64,000 nt of DNA, from the NCBI RefSeq assembly GCF_002266465.3, contig NZ_CP029427.2, positions 6,450,501-6,514,500 on the forward strand, read 5' to 3'. The notes beneath the pieces were generated by a model. That model did not search any database, was not told the origin of the DNA, and saw only the letters and a list, made by a program, of their open reading frames with translations. The position numbers and the translations under genes are program-made. Shown one piece after another: positions 1 to 9,029 of the stretch. Source of the DNA: Bradyrhizobium symbiodeficiens. Its GTDB lineage: Bacteria > Pseudomonadota > Alphaproteobacteria > Rhizobiales > Xanthobacteraceae. Numbering within the stretch: position 1 is the first letter of the stretch; the number at the start of each line of letters is the position of its first letter.

Positions 1-867
1 GATCGGAGGCTGCTCGGTACGCCTGTCGGGGTCGGACGACGGCATCGCCGCAAGGAGTGCGCGCGTGTAGGGATGCGCGGGGTTATCCCAGACCTGGTCG
101 ACCGGGCCGAGTTCGACGACTTCGCCGAGATACATCACCAGCACGCGATCGCTGATGTAGCGCACGACGTTGAGGTCGTGGCTGATGAAGAGATAGGTCA
201 GCCCGAATTCGCGCTTGAGGTCCGCCAGCAGGTTGAGCACCTGCGCCTCGACCGATTTGTCGAGTGCGGAGACGGCTTCGTCCAGGATCACCAGACGCGG
301 CGACAGCGCCAGCGCACGCGCGATGTTGACGCGCTGGCGCTGGCCCCCGGAGATCTCGTGCGGATAGCGGTTGGCGAAGTTTGCAGGGACCAGGCCGACC
401 TTACCGAGCAGCTCGCGCGCCAATGCACGCGCGGCGCCATCGGCCATGCCGTGCACCTTCGGGCCGAAGGCGATCGACTCCTCGATCGTGAGGCGCGGAT
501 TGAGCGAGGCGTAGGAGTCCTGGAACACCATCTGCATGCCGCGGCGCAGCTCGCGCAAGCTCAGCGACTGTCCCACGGTCATTCCGTCATAGATGATGTC
601 GCCGGCATCGCGGGGCATCAGGTGCATCAACAACCGGGCGGTGGTGGACTTGCCGCAACCGGATTCGCCGACGATGCCGACGGTCTCGCCCTTGGCGACG
701 GCGAAGGAGACGTTATCGACGGCGCGCACGGTACGCTTCGCGGCAAACAGCCCACCGCGAACAGGGAAGTGCTTGGTGAGGCCGTTGACCTGAAGCAGCG
801 GCTGCGCGACGCCGCCGACGTCTTCGACCGGCTCGAGCATTTCAACGGATGTGTTGCTCTCGCTCAT
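1..867 (-). CDS. Oligopeptide/dipeptide ABC transporter ATPase (OppF/DppF type), 3' end cut by window edge
   Basis: The frame opens at an ATG (867-865) and runs off the left edge with no stop, so 289 residues are visible. It has a Walker A GESGCGKST, the ABC signature ISGGQRQRV and a Walker B LVILDEAVSALD, and its last visible part contains the HPYTRALL stretch typical of the OppF/DppF C-terminal extension. It energises import of a peptide, opine or similar solute at the inner membrane. It begins 3 bases after the stop of the upstream permease gene, so it belongs to the same minus-strand operon as the two permeases and the binding protein that follow to the right. A partner DppD-type ATPase is not visible and may lie beyond the edge. 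Confidence 0.93.
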   Translation of the reverse strand, partial: MSESNTSVEMLEPVEDVGGVAQPLLQVNGLTKHFPVRGGLFAAKRTVRAVDNVSFAVAKGETVGIVGESGCGKSTTARLLMHLMPRDAGDIIYDGMTVGQSLSLRELRRGMQMVFQDSYASLNPRLTIEESIAFGPKVHGMADGAARALARELLGKVGLVPANFANRYPHEISGGQRQRVNIARALALSPRLVILDEAVSALDKSVEAQVLNLLADLKREFGLTYLFISHDLNVVRYISDRVLVMYLGEVVELGPVDQVWDNPAHPYTRALLAAMPSSDPDRRTEQPPI

Positions 868-870
868 GGC

Positions 871-1773
871 CTAGTTCCTGATATCCATGGCGCTGCGCAG
901 GCCGTCCGAGAGCAGATTGAAGCAGATCGAGACCGCGAAGATCATGGCGCCCGGCAATGCGGCAACCCACGGATTGACGTAGATCGCGGTGCGGAGCGTG
1001 TTGAGCATCAGGCCCCATTCGGGCTCCGGCGGCTTGGTGCCGAGGCCGAGGAAGGAGAGACCTGCCGCCAGAATCATCGAGACCGAAATGAGACTGGTGG
1101 CGTAGACGAAGATCGAACCCAGCACGTTGCCGAGAATGTGCACACGCATGATGGTGAAGGGTCCGGCGCCCGAAGCCCGCGCGGCCTCGACGAAGTCCAT
1201 GTTGCGCACGCCCGTGGTGACGCTCTCGGCGACGCGGGTGATCTGCGGCACGAACACGACCGTGAGCGACACAATGGAATTGAGGATGCCGGCGCCGAGT
1301 GCGCCGGAGATCGCAATCGCCAGCAGCACCGAGGGAAAGGCATAGAATACGTCGATCGTGCGCATGATCGCGGTGTTGAGCTTGCCGCCGACATAACCGG
1401 CGACGAGACCCAGCGAGGTGCCGATGCAGAACGCAAGGATCACGGGCAGGATGCCGATCACCAGCGACAACCGGCCGCCATAGATCAGGCGCGCCAGCAT
1501 GTCGCGGCCGAGCTCGTCGGTACCGAGCGGGTAGCCTGCCGTGCCGATGTGGCGCAGGCGACGGATCATCGAGCCCTTATAGGGATCTTCCAGGCCGAGC
1601 CATGGCGCGAGGACCGCGGACAGGAAGATCAGCAGCAGCACCAGCGCGCAGGCCATGCTGACCTTGTCACGCCGGATGCGGCGGCCGACAGTCGCCCAAT
1701 AGCCGCGCGCCTTGGTCGCGGGCGCGGCTTGCAGCGCGGCGTCGCTGGTGGCGGACAACGGAAGCTCGCTCAT
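871..1773 (-). CDS. ABC transporter permease, DppC/OppC type
   Basis: A 300-residue inner-membrane permease of the BPD_transp_1 class with an N-terminal hydrophobic segment (DKVSMACALVLLLIF) and the EAA-like cytoplasmic loop around EAARASGAGP that contacts the ATPase. The frame stays open upstream to 1884, but that part encodes the palindromic repeat between the two permease genes, so the ATG at 1773 (MSELPLSAT) is preferred. Its usual role is to form the pore of a peptide/nickel-type importer together with a DppB partner. It lies 3 bases from the ATPase gene and is separated from dppB by the repeat at 1828-1948. Confidence 0.92.
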   Translation of the reverse strand: MSELPLSATSDAALQAAPATKARGYWATVGRRIRRDKVSMACALVLLLIFLSAVLAPWLGLEDPYKGSMIRRLRHIGTAGYPLGTDELGRDMLARLIYGGRLSLVIGILPVILAFCIGTSLGLVAGYVGGKLNTAIMRTIDVFYAFPSVLLAIAISGALGAGILNSIVSLTVVFVPQITRVAESVTTGVRNMDFVEAARASGAGPFTIMRVHILGNVLGSIFVYATSLISVSMILAAGLSFLGLGTKPPEPEWGLMLNTLRTAIYVNPWVAALPGAMIFAVSICFNLLSDGLRSAMDIRN

Positions 1774-1827
1774 CGGCAGGCTCCCGGTGAGCAATGGGTC
1801 ACTCGATGCAAGCCAAAGCGGCGGTGC

Positions 1828-1948
1828 ACCTCTCCCGCTTGCGGGAGAGGTCGCGCCGCAGGCGCGGGTGAGGGTTCTCTCCACTCGGGGGGTCTCGCGA
1901 GGAGAGACACCCTCTCCCCAACCCTCCCCCGCAGGCGGGGGAGGGAGC
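1828..1948. repeat. Palindromic intergenic repeat, family A, copy 1
   Basis: Contains nested inverted repeats: an arm of 11 bases at 1828-1838 is mirrored at 1841-1851 (core CTCTCCCGC), and a second C-rich/G-rich pair lies at 1922-1946. It sits between the two permease genes within an operon and could form stable RNA hairpins that tune mRNA stability. The same kind of element recurs near 2959, 16341, 29615 and 63655. Confidence 0.8.
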
Positions 1949-1989
1949 GCACTGCCGTCGCGGCTATAGCTGGGCTCGATCTCATCCCG

Positions 1990-2943
1990 CTAGCCCCGCT
2001 TGATGCGGGGGTCGATCGCGGCTTGCGCGATGTCGACCATGAGATTGAGGAACACGAAGAACAGCGCCAGGATCAGGATCGTGCCCTGCAGCAGCGGCAG
2101 ATCGCGCTGGAAGATCGCGGAGTTGAGCAGGAAGCCCGAGCCCGGCCAGGAGAACACGGTCTCGATCAGGATCGAGCCGCCGAGCATGTAGCCCAATTGA
2201 AGCCCCATCACCGCCAGCGCGGTCGGAGCGGCGTTCTTGATGACGTGGCGGAACACGCCGCGCTCGTGCAGCCCCTTGGCGCGCAAGGCCTCGACGAAAT
2301 CCTGGCTGAGGATGTCGCCGGTCAGCGCGCGCACCGTGCGGGTGACGATGCCCATCGGAATCACCGAGGTCGTGATCGCCGGCAGCACGAGATATTTCAG
2401 ATGCGCCCAGTCCCAGGCCCAGGAGTTGGAGCCGTTCGGCCCGGCGCCGACTGCGGGCAGCCAGTTGAGCTGCACCGAGAAGATGATGACGAGCACCATG
2501 CCGAGCCAGTAATGCGGCACCGACACGCCCGCGATGGCAAAGGAGGTCGCGAGCTTGTCGATCCAGGTCTCGCGGAAATAGCCGGCGATCAAGCCGAGCA
2601 GGACGCCCATGGTGAAGCCGATAATGGCGGCGGCAATCGCGAGCGTAACGGTATTGCTGACCGCGCGCATGACCTCCGCGAGGACCGGGCGCCCGGTGGC
2701 GATGGAATTGCCGAGGTCGCCGTGAAGGGCACGAAGCAGCCAAAGCCCGAACTGCACCGGTAGCGGACGGTCGAATCCGTAGGCGGTGCGAAGCTGCGCC
2801 GCGAGCTCCTGCGAGGCATCTGCGGGGAGCACCGCGACCAGCGGATCGCCCGGCGTGATGTGCACGAGCAGAAAACACACCAGCGCGACGCTGATGACGA
2901 TCGGAATGACGTAGACGATGCGTCTGGCGATATAGGCGAGCAC
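1990..2943 (-). CDS. ABC transporter permease, DppB/OppB type
   Basis: A 317-residue permease starting at a GTG (2943-2941, VLAYIARRIVYVIP), the standard beginning of DppB proteins. A longer open frame to 3099 only reads through a palindromic repeat. The N-terminal transmembrane segment is followed by the periplasmic HITPGDP motif typical of the family, and the C-terminus is DPRIKRG. A GGGAAG stretch upstream can act as ribosome binding site. It pairs with the DppC-type permease to form the channel of the importer and lies downstream of the binding-protein gene. Confidence 0.92.
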   Translation of the reverse strand: MLAYIARRIVYVIPIVISVALVCFLLVHITPGDPLVAVLPADASQELAAQLRTAYGFDRPLPVQFGLWLLRALHGDLGNSIATGRPVLAEVMRAVSNTVTLAIAAAIIGFTMGVLLGLIAGYFRETWIDKLATSFAIAGVSVPHYWLGMVLVIIFSVQLNWLPAVGAGPNGSNSWAWDWAHLKYLVLPAITTSVIPMGIVTRTVRALTGDILSQDFVEALRAKGLHERGVFRHVIKNAAPTALAVMGLQLGYMLGGSILIETVFSWPGSGFLLNSAIFQRDLPLLQGTILILALFFVFLNLMVDIAQAAIDPRIKRG

Positions 2944-2958
2944 GTTGTTTCTTTTTCT

Positions 2959-3114
2959 TCCCTTCTCCCCTTGTGGGAGAAGGTGGCGCGAAGCGCCGAT
3001 GAGGGGTTCTACCTGCTGTAGCGCTATCGGATGAGAGAGGGTCACTCGCGGAGAGAGACCCCTCACCCGGCTTCGCTTGGCGAAGCCACCCTCTCCCACA
3101 GGGGGAGAGGGTGC
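2959..3114. repeat. Palindromic intergenic repeat, family A, copy 2
   Basis: About 155 bases between the binding-protein and dppB-type genes, with the recurring blocks CCTTCTCCCCTTGTGGGAGA at one end and CTCTCCCACAGGGGGAGAGG at the other, plus an inner GGCGCGAAGCGCC-type palindrome. It is likely to fold into a large hairpin in the operon mRNA and may lower expression of the permeases relative to the binding protein. That effect is inference. Confidence 0.8.
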
Positions 3115-3133
3115 ACCGAGTATACGGCGCGAA

Positions 3134-4792
3134 CTACTGCGCGATCGACACCAGCGAGAAGTCGATGAACCAGCTCTTCGGCTGCACGACGCCCGTGACC
3201 TTCGGGCTCATCGCCCGGGGGCCGACGTCGTGGGCGACGTAGAGGAAGGCGGCATCGTCGACGGAGGCGGCGTGCAGCTCGGCCAGCGCTGCGTCACGCG
3301 CGGCAGGATCGAAGGTCTGGCGCGCCTTCTTCACCAGCTCGTCGAACTTGGGATTGTTGATGAAACCCCAATTGTTCGAGACCGGCGGGGCCATGCCGGA
3401 CTGCAGGAAGCGCACCAGCGCGAAGAACGGGTCCATCGCCGCGTAGGTCACGTTGGTCGCGTTAGAGCCGTTGGCCGAGGGATCCTTGGCGCCGCGGCGC
3501 CAATTGGTGAACAGCGTGTTCCACTCGATGACGTCGAGCTTCACGTCGAAATAGCATTCGGCCAGCGCCTGCTGGAGATATTCGTTCATCGCCAGCGGCT
3601 GCATCTGGCCCGAACCGGACGCCGACGTCTGAGTCTTCACCGTCAGTTTCTTGTTGGGACCGAAGCCGGCCTCCTGCATCAGCTTCTGCGCAGCCGCCTT
3701 GTCGTACTTGATCTCGAAAGTCGGCTTGCCGCGCCAGGGATGGCCGGGCTCGAAGGTGCCGGTCGCGGGCACCATCAGGCCGGCGAGCAAGCCGTCCTTG
3801 AGGCCTTCACGATCGATACAGAGGTTCGCGGCCTTGCGCACGCGGATGTCGTTCCAGGGCGAACCCTCGACCCGCGAGAACTGCCAGGGCCAGACATGCG
3901 GCTGCTCGTTGGCGTAGAGCTTGAAGCCGCGCTGCTTCAGCTCGGGCAGCGCGTCCGGCGCGGGTGCCTCGACCCAATCGACCTGCCCGGAGAGCAGCGC
4001 CGCGGTGCGCGCGTTGGCTTCCGGCATCGGCAGCAGCACCATCTTGTCGACCTTGGGCACGCGCGCCTTGTCCCAATAATTCGCGTTCTTCACGAGCTCG
4101 AGCCGCTCGCGCGGCGTGAAGCTCGCCATCTTCCACGGGCCGGTTCCCGCGGCATCCTTGGCAAACGCGGTCCAGGCGGCCTGCGACTTGGCCTTGGCGT
4201 CAACGCCTTCCGCCTTGTCATAGAAATGCTGCCACTTCGCCGGGCTGGCCATGAACAGGTTGGTGAGGTTGATCGGCAGGAAGCTGTCGGGCTCCTTGGT
4301 GGTGAGCTCGACCGTCATGTCGTCGATCTTCCTGGCAGAGGCCAGCGTCGGCATGCGCGAGGCCGTGACACCGACCTGGCTGGCGTCGAACTGCGGCGCG
4401 TCCTGCTTCAACACCTTCTCGACGTTCCATACCACCGCATCCGCGTTGAACGGCGAGCCGTCGTGGAAGGTGACGCCGGGGCGCAACTTGAAGGTCCATT
4501 TGGTCTTGTCGGTATCGTCGACCTTCCATTCGGTCGCAAGGCCGGGAATCACCACGCTCGCCTTCTCGGCGGAGGACAGGTCCCAGCCGGTCAGCGCGTC
4601 ATACATGGTGAGGCCGGTGAAGCGGTTGCCCTCAAAGCCCTGGTCGGGCTGGCCCAACGTGCGCGGAATATCGGCAGCGGTCATGCCGATGCGCAGCACG
4701 GTCTCGGCGCTGACCGCACGCGGCCATGCAGCCGCCGTCGTTAGAGCGAGTACCGCGATCAATGCCGCGCGCGTGGTCTTTTTCATAAGCAT
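3134..4792 (-). CDS. ABC transporter solute-binding protein, family 5 (peptide/opine type), copy 1
   Basis: A 552-residue periplasmic binding protein (SBP_bac_5) with a signal peptide (residues 1-29, cleavage expected after VSA). The family hallmark motif around LATEWKVDD, KWTFKLRPGVTFHDG and FNADAVVWN lies near residues 90-140. The start may be the ATG at 4792 or the one at 4786; an AGGATTGAGG stretch upstream fits either. It is the first gene of the minus-strand transporter operon and should deliver solute to the DppBC-type permeases. It is clearly paralogous to the binding protein encoded divergently at 4992 (shared PGLATEWKVDD and KFHDG-type segments). The substrate cannot be read from the sequence. 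Confidence 0.94.
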   Translation of the reverse strand: MLMKKTTRAALIAVLALTTAAAWPRAVSAETVLRIGMTAADIPRTLGQPDQGFEGNRFTGLTMYDALTGWDLSSAEKASVVIPGLATEWKVDDTDKTKWTFKLRPGVTFHDGSPFNADAVVWNVEKVLKQDAPQFDASQVGVTASRMPTLASARKIDDMTVELTTKEPDSFLPINLTNLFMASPAKWQHFYDKAEGVDAKAKSQAAWTAFAKDAAGTGPWKMASFTPRERLELVKNANYWDKARVPKVDKMVLLPMPEANARTAALLSGQVDWVEAPAPDALPELKQRGFKLYANEQPHVWPWQFSRVEGSPWNDIRVRKAANLCIDREGLKDGLLAGLMVPATGTFEPGHPWRGKPTFEIKYDKAAAQKLMQEAGFGPNKKLTVKTQTSASGSGQMQPLAMNEYLQQALAECYFDVKLDVIEWNTLFTNWRRGAKDPSANGSNATNVTYAAMDPFFALVRFLQSGMAPPVSNNWGFINNPKFDELVKKARQTFDPAARDAALAELHAASVDDAAFLYVAHDVGPRAMSPKVTGVVQPKSWFIDFSLVSIAQ

Positions 4793-4829
4793 CGCCTCAA
4801 TCCTTTTCCGGCTTCGATGACTATTTTTG

Positions 4830-4857
4830 ATGCAATCGTATGCAATGGCTATGCCAA
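4830..4857. promoter_or_regulatory. Direct repeats ATGCAAT in the divergent promoter region
   Basis: Between the two divergent binding-protein genes, ATGCAAT occurs at 4830-4836 and again at 4840-4846, and a related ATGCCAA starts at 4851. Spacing of 10-11 bases would place the repeats on one face of the helix, as in an operator. No regulator gene is adjacent, so the binding factor is unknown. Confidence 0.35.
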
Positions 4858-4991
4858 AGAGAAACTTATTGTGCGATTTGGCCCTGCGGCGACAAGTCCT
4901 TAGAGACTGAAGGCGCGCGCACGCACCGCGCTGCCTATTCTGGCATCAAGATTGCAGGCTCAGCCCCGAAATCTCCTGGGAGCTTTGGGCC

Positions 4992-6587
4992 ATGCGTATC
5001 CGTCTATCGACTTGTCTCGCCGTGCTTGCACTGGCGTTGTCCGCAATCTCGGCGCGCGCCGAAACGGTGGTGCGCTACGGCATCTCGATGGCGGACATCC
5101 CGCTGACGACCGGCCAGCCGGATCGCGGGGCCGGCGCCTATCAGTTCACGGCCTATACGATCTACGATCCGCTTGTGGCGTGGGAGATGGACGTCGCGGA
5201 CCGTCCCGGCAAGCTGGTGCCGGGGCTCGCGACCGAGTGGAAGGTGGATGACAACGACAAGACCAAATGGCGCTTCACGCTTCGCAAGGGCGTCAAGTTT
5301 CACGACGGCAGCGAGTTTAACGCCGACGCGGTGATCTGGAATCTGGACAAGGTGCTCAACGACAAGGCGCCGCAATTCGACAAGCGGCAGAGCGCGCAGG
5401 TGAAGACCCGCCTGCCCTCCGTCGCCAGCTACGCCAAGATCGACGATTCCACCGTGGAAATTACGACCAAAACCGTCGATTCCTTCTTTCCCTATCAGAT
5501 GCTGTGGTTCCTGGTGTCGAGCCCGGCGCAATATGACAAGCTCGGCAAGGATTGGGACAAGTTCGCCAGCCAGCCGTCCGGCACCGGCCCGTTCAAGCTG
5601 ACGAAGCTGGTGCCGCGCGAGCTCGCCGAGCTCAGCAAGAATCCGGACTACTGGAACAAGAAGCGCATTCCCAAGGTCGACAAGATCGTGCTGGTGCCGA
5701 TGCCGGAAGCGCTGACGCGGACCAATGCGCTGCTCGCGGGACAGGTGGACCTGATCGAAACGCCGGCGCCGGACGCCGTGCCGCAGCTCAAGGCCGCCGG
5801 CATGAAGCTGGTCGACAACGTCACGCCGCATGTCTGGAATTACCATCTCAGCGTGCTGCCGGGTTCGCCCTGGACCGACATCCGCCTGCGCAAGGCGCTG
5901 AACCTCGCGATCGACCGCGACGCCGTGGTCGGCTTGATGAACGGCCTTGCCAAGCCCGCGAAGGGCCAGGTCGACCCGTCGAGCCCCTGGTTCGGCAAGC
6001 CTAGCTTCGAGCTGAAATACGATCCGGCCGCAGCCAAGAAACTGGTCGAGGAAGCCGGCTACTCCAAGGCGAAGCCGCTGAAGGCCACCTTCATCATCGC
6101 GCAGGGCGGCACCGGCCAGATGCTGTCGCTGCCGATGAACGAATTCCTGCAGCAGAGCTTCAAGGAGATCGGCATCGACATCGACTTCAAGGTGGTCGAG
6201 CTCGAGACGCTCTATACGCATTGGCGCAAGGGCGCGGCCGACGAGATCAACGCCGGCATCACCGCAAACAACATCGCCTATGTCACTTCCGACCCGCTCT
6301 ACGCCATCGTCCGCTTCTTCGCCTCCGACCAGATCGCGCCTGTCGGCGTCAACTGGGGCGGCTACAAGAACCCGAAGGTCGACGCGCTGATCAATCAGGC
6401 CAAGCAGACCTTCGACACTGCCAAGCAGGACGATCTGATCGCGCAGGCGCATGCGCTGATCGTGGACGATGCCGCGCTGGTGTGGGTCGTCCACGATACC
6501 AACCCGCATGCGCTGTCGCCGAAGATCAAGCAGTTCGTGCAGGCGCAGCACTGGTTCCAGGATCTGACGACGATCGGGATGGAGTGA
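4992..6587 (+). CDS. ABC transporter solute-binding protein, family 5, copy 2 (divergent paralogue)
   Basis: A 531-residue periplasmic binding protein with a signal peptide (residues 1-23, cleavage after ARA) and the SBP_bac_5 core (PGLATEWKVDDNDKTKW, KGVKFHDGSEFNADAV). A GGGAG lies upstream of the ATG at 4992. It shares long stretches with the copy at 3134-4792, so the two probably arose by duplication. No permease follows it, which suggests that it uses the DppBC/ATPase set of the neighbouring operon and widens or changes the range of solutes imported. Confidence 0.93.
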   Translation: MRIRLSTCLAVLALALSAISARAETVVRYGISMADIPLTTGQPDRGAGAYQFTAYTIYDPLVAWEMDVADRPGKLVPGLATEWKVDDNDKTKWRFTLRKGVKFHDGSEFNADAVIWNLDKVLNDKAPQFDKRQSAQVKTRLPSVASYAKIDDSTVEITTKTVDSFFPYQMLWFLVSSPAQYDKLGKDWDKFASQPSGTGPFKLTKLVPRELAELSKNPDYWNKKRIPKVDKIVLVPMPEALTRTNALLAGQVDLIETPAPDAVPQLKAAGMKLVDNVTPHVWNYHLSVLPGSPWTDIRLRKALNLAIDRDAVVGLMNGLAKPAKGQVDPSSPWFGKPSFELKYDPAAAKKLVEEAGYSKAKPLKATFIIAQGGTGQMLSLPMNEFLQQSFKEIGIDIDFKVVELETLYTHWRKGAADEINAGITANNIAYVTSDPLYAIVRFFASDQIAPVGVNWGGYKNPKVDALINQAKQTFDTAKQDDLIAQAHALIVDDAALVWVVHDTNPHALSPKIKQFVQAQHWFQDLTTIGME

Positions 6588-6608
6588 GGGGCGGCGAACA
6601 CCGCTGCC

Positions 6609-6699
6609 GTAGGGTGGGCAAAGCGGAAGCGTGCCCACCACCTCGGCATTACGGAGTAAGATCGTGGGCACGGCGCTGACACGCCTTTGCCCACCCTAC
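6609..6699. repeat. Palindromic intergenic repeat, family B (GTAGGGTGGGCAAA)
   Basis: A perfect 14-base arm GTAGGGTGGGCAAA at 6609-6622 is mirrored by TTTGCCCACCCTAC at 6686-6699, with a second inner pair GTGCCCAC / GTGGGCAC. It lies between the convergent ends of the binding-protein gene and the cyclase gene and could act as a two-way terminator. Confidence 0.85.
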
Positions 6700-6719
6700 G
6701 GGAGCAATGACGGGGGCAA

Positions 6720-8951
6720 CTACTTCGTCAGCAGCGCATATGCCCCGTTCCAGCCCTCCGGCGGCGGATTGACCTGGAATTCCTTAATCCGCACTTCGTA
6801 CAGCTTGAACAGCTTTTCCAGCGTATCGGCGTCCTCGCTCTTGCGGCCGCGTTCGATCGCGTCGAGTGCTCCCTGCCAGTCGCGGCCGCGATAGCAGCCG
6901 AGTGTCTCGATGGTGATGTTGCGCAGGCGCTGAAAGGCGGCCGAATGCATCACGTCCTCGCGGCCCGCGATGGCGTAGATCACCTCGGGTTCGGTCTTGC
7001 CCTTGACCATGATGAAGTCGAGCTCGAGGATCGCGAACTTGTCCTTGGCAGCAAGCGCAGTCCTGGATCCCACGATGATGGGAAAGCCGTATTCCTTCGA
7101 CTGGCCTTCCAGCCGTGAAGCCAGGTTCACGCTGTCGCCGAGCACCGAATAGTTCTTCTTCAGGTCCGAGCCCATGTTGCCGACCACGCCGATGCCGGTG
7201 TTGAGGCCGATGCCGACATTGAGCGGAATGTAGACATGGCCGCCCTCGGCGGCCTCCAGCTCGCGCTCCTTGTTGACCGCGTCGATCCGCTCCAGCATCT
7301 GGATCGCGGCCTCGCAGGCGTTGACCTCGTGCTCGGAATCGTCGAGCGGCGCGTTCCAGAACGCCATGATGGCGTCGCCCATGTATTTGTCGATATAGCC
7401 CTTCCGCTCGATGATCACGTCGGTGAGCGGCGTCAGGAACCGGTTCATCAGCGCAATCAGGCCTTGCGGGTCGTGCTTGTAGCTCTCCGAGATCGTGGTG
7501 AAGCCGCGCACGTCCGAGAACATGATCGTCATCTCGCGCTCTTCGCCGCCGAGCACGAGCTTTTCCGGCGACTGCGCCAGCTGCTCGACCAGCACCGGCG
7601 ACATGTATTGCGCGAACTGCCCGCGGATCTGCACGCGCTGGCGCTGCTCGCGCACGAAGCTGGCGAAGATCAGCGTCAGATAGATCGCCGTGGTTGACAG
7701 CAGCGGATAGGTGAAATCGATGAGGTAGCGGTACTGCGCGTAGAAGAACCAGGACACGCCGACCAAGATGGCGGCGAAGGTCGCGCCCGCGAGCACCAGG
7801 CGTACCGGCCCGAAGTTCGGCGTGAAGATGATGACGAGCAGGCCGATGACGAGCGCGGCGAGCAATTCGACGCCGAGGGCGTAGTTCGGCTGCGAGATCA
7901 CCGCGCCGCTCAGCAGGCTCTCGAGTACTTGGGCATGGATCTCGACCCCAGGCATGGTCGAGGACACCGGCGTGGTCTTGATGTCGTTGAGCCCGACTGC
8001 GGAGGTGCCGACCAGCACCAGCTTGCCGGCGAGCTTGGCGGGCGGCACGGTGTTGTCGAGGACGTCGGCCGCCGAGACGTAGATCGAGGGGTCCTGGCGC
8101 GCATAATGCACCCAAAGCTGAGCGTTCTTGTCGGTCGGAATCTCGACGCCCTTGAGGCGTACGGCCCGCACGCCGCTCTTGTCGGTCCGGATCAGCACCG
8201 TCGGCGTGCCCGTGGCGACGCGCAGGATCTCGAGGCTGAGCGAGGGCATGATGTTGCCCTGGGCGCGCATCACCATCGGCACGCGGCGGATCAAGCCGTC
8301 GCGCTCGGTCTTGATGGTGAACAGGCCGCGGCCGGCCGCGACCTTCTCGATGACGGGCACGTTGCGGAGCAGGCCAGGGAATTCGAACAGGAAACGTTCA
8401 GCACCCTCCTCGCCAACCGTCGCGATGCCGGTGAACGGCAGCGACTTGTCGAGCTCGGACGAGATCGCCCGCTGTCCGGTCTCGCCCAGCACCACGCGCG
8501 AGCGCTTGATCGCCTCGGAGAGGATCTGGTCGTTGGTCGGCAGTTCGCGTAGCTTGGCGCGGGTGGCATCGTCGAGAGAGCGCATCTGGCTCGCGACCAG
8601 ATCTGGATTGAGCCGGTCGGGCTCCGAAAACACCACGTCGAAGCCGATCGCCACCACGCCGTTGCTGGTGAGGTTCTGGATCATATCGGCGATCCGCGTA
8701 CGCGGCCACGGCCACTGGCCGAGCCTGGCGAGGCTCTTGTCGTCGATGTCGACGATGGTGACCGGTCGCGCCGTCTTGTGGCGCGGATCGATCAGCTGGA
8801 ACATGTCGAAGGTGCGCAGCCGCAATTCCTGGATCGGCGGCGGATCCCACAGGCGCGCGCCGGCGAACACGACCAGCAGCGCAAGGCACATCAGCCGCGC
8901 ATAGCCCAGCTTCCGCGCAAACCACCGCCGCAGGATTTTTAGACGTTTCAT
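6720..8951 (-). CDS. CHASE2-domain class III adenylate/guanylate cyclase
   Basis: A 743-residue membrane sensor cyclase. One N-terminal membrane segment (about 18-34) precedes a periplasmic CHASE2 domain (about 42-345, with VDIDDKSLARLGQWPWPR and the PGVEIHAQ motif), then three membrane segments (about 359-433) and a cytoplasmic class III cyclase domain (about 470-660). The metal-binding aspartates are D480 (FSDVRGFT) and D526 (YMGDAIMAFWN); N609 and R613 (SVNLASRLE) match the transition-state residues. A serine (S602) stands where class IIIa enzymes have aspartate, as in the class IIIb group. It should make cAMP (or cGMP) in response to a periplasmic cue. It is followed on the same strand, 78 bases away, by the giant FecR/VCBS adhesin gene, which reads toward it. 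Confidence 0.93.
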   Translation of the reverse strand: MKRLKILRRWFARKLGYARLMCLALLVVFAGARLWDPPPIQELRLRTFDMFQLIDPRHKTARPVTIVDIDDKSLARLGQWPWPRTRIADMIQNLTSNGVVAIGFDVVFSEPDRLNPDLVASQMRSLDDATRAKLRELPTNDQILSEAIKRSRVVLGETGQRAISSELDKSLPFTGIATVGEEGAERFLFEFPGLLRNVPVIEKVAAGRGLFTIKTERDGLIRRVPMVMRAQGNIMPSLSLEILRVATGTPTVLIRTDKSGVRAVRLKGVEIPTDKNAQLWVHYARQDPSIYVSAADVLDNTVPPAKLAGKLVLVGTSAVGLNDIKTTPVSSTMPGVEIHAQVLESLLSGAVISQPNYALGVELLAALVIGLLVIIFTPNFGPVRLVLAGATFAAILVGVSWFFYAQYRYLIDFTYPLLSTTAIYLTLIFASFVREQRQRVQIRGQFAQYMSPVLVEQLAQSPEKLVLGGEEREMTIMFSDVRGFTTISESYKHDPQGLIALMNRFLTPLTDVIIERKGYIDKYMGDAIMAFWNAPLDDSEHEVNACEAAIQMLERIDAVNKERELEAAEGGHVYIPLNVGIGLNTGIGVVGNMGSDLKKNYSVLGDSVNLASRLEGQSKEYGFPIIVGSRTALAAKDKFAILELDFIMVKGKTEPEVIYAIAGREDVMHSAAFQRLRNITIETLGCYRGRDWQGALDAIERGRKSEDADTLEKLFKLYEVRIKEFQVNPPPEGWNGAYALLTK

Positions 8952-9029
8952 GCTGGTTGGATATCACGCTTTCGTGGCAGGCGGCAGCTCCGATCGGTGT
9001 GCGGACGACCGCAGCACCTCGCGCTGCGA

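Noticed and set aside
73..2763. A very long open frame (about 896 codons) on the plus strand opposite the ABC transporter genes
   Set aside because: Its translation is Arg/His/Asp-rich with no domain, and the minus strand carries clear transporter proteins. High GC makes such antisense frames common; many more occur opposite other genes here.
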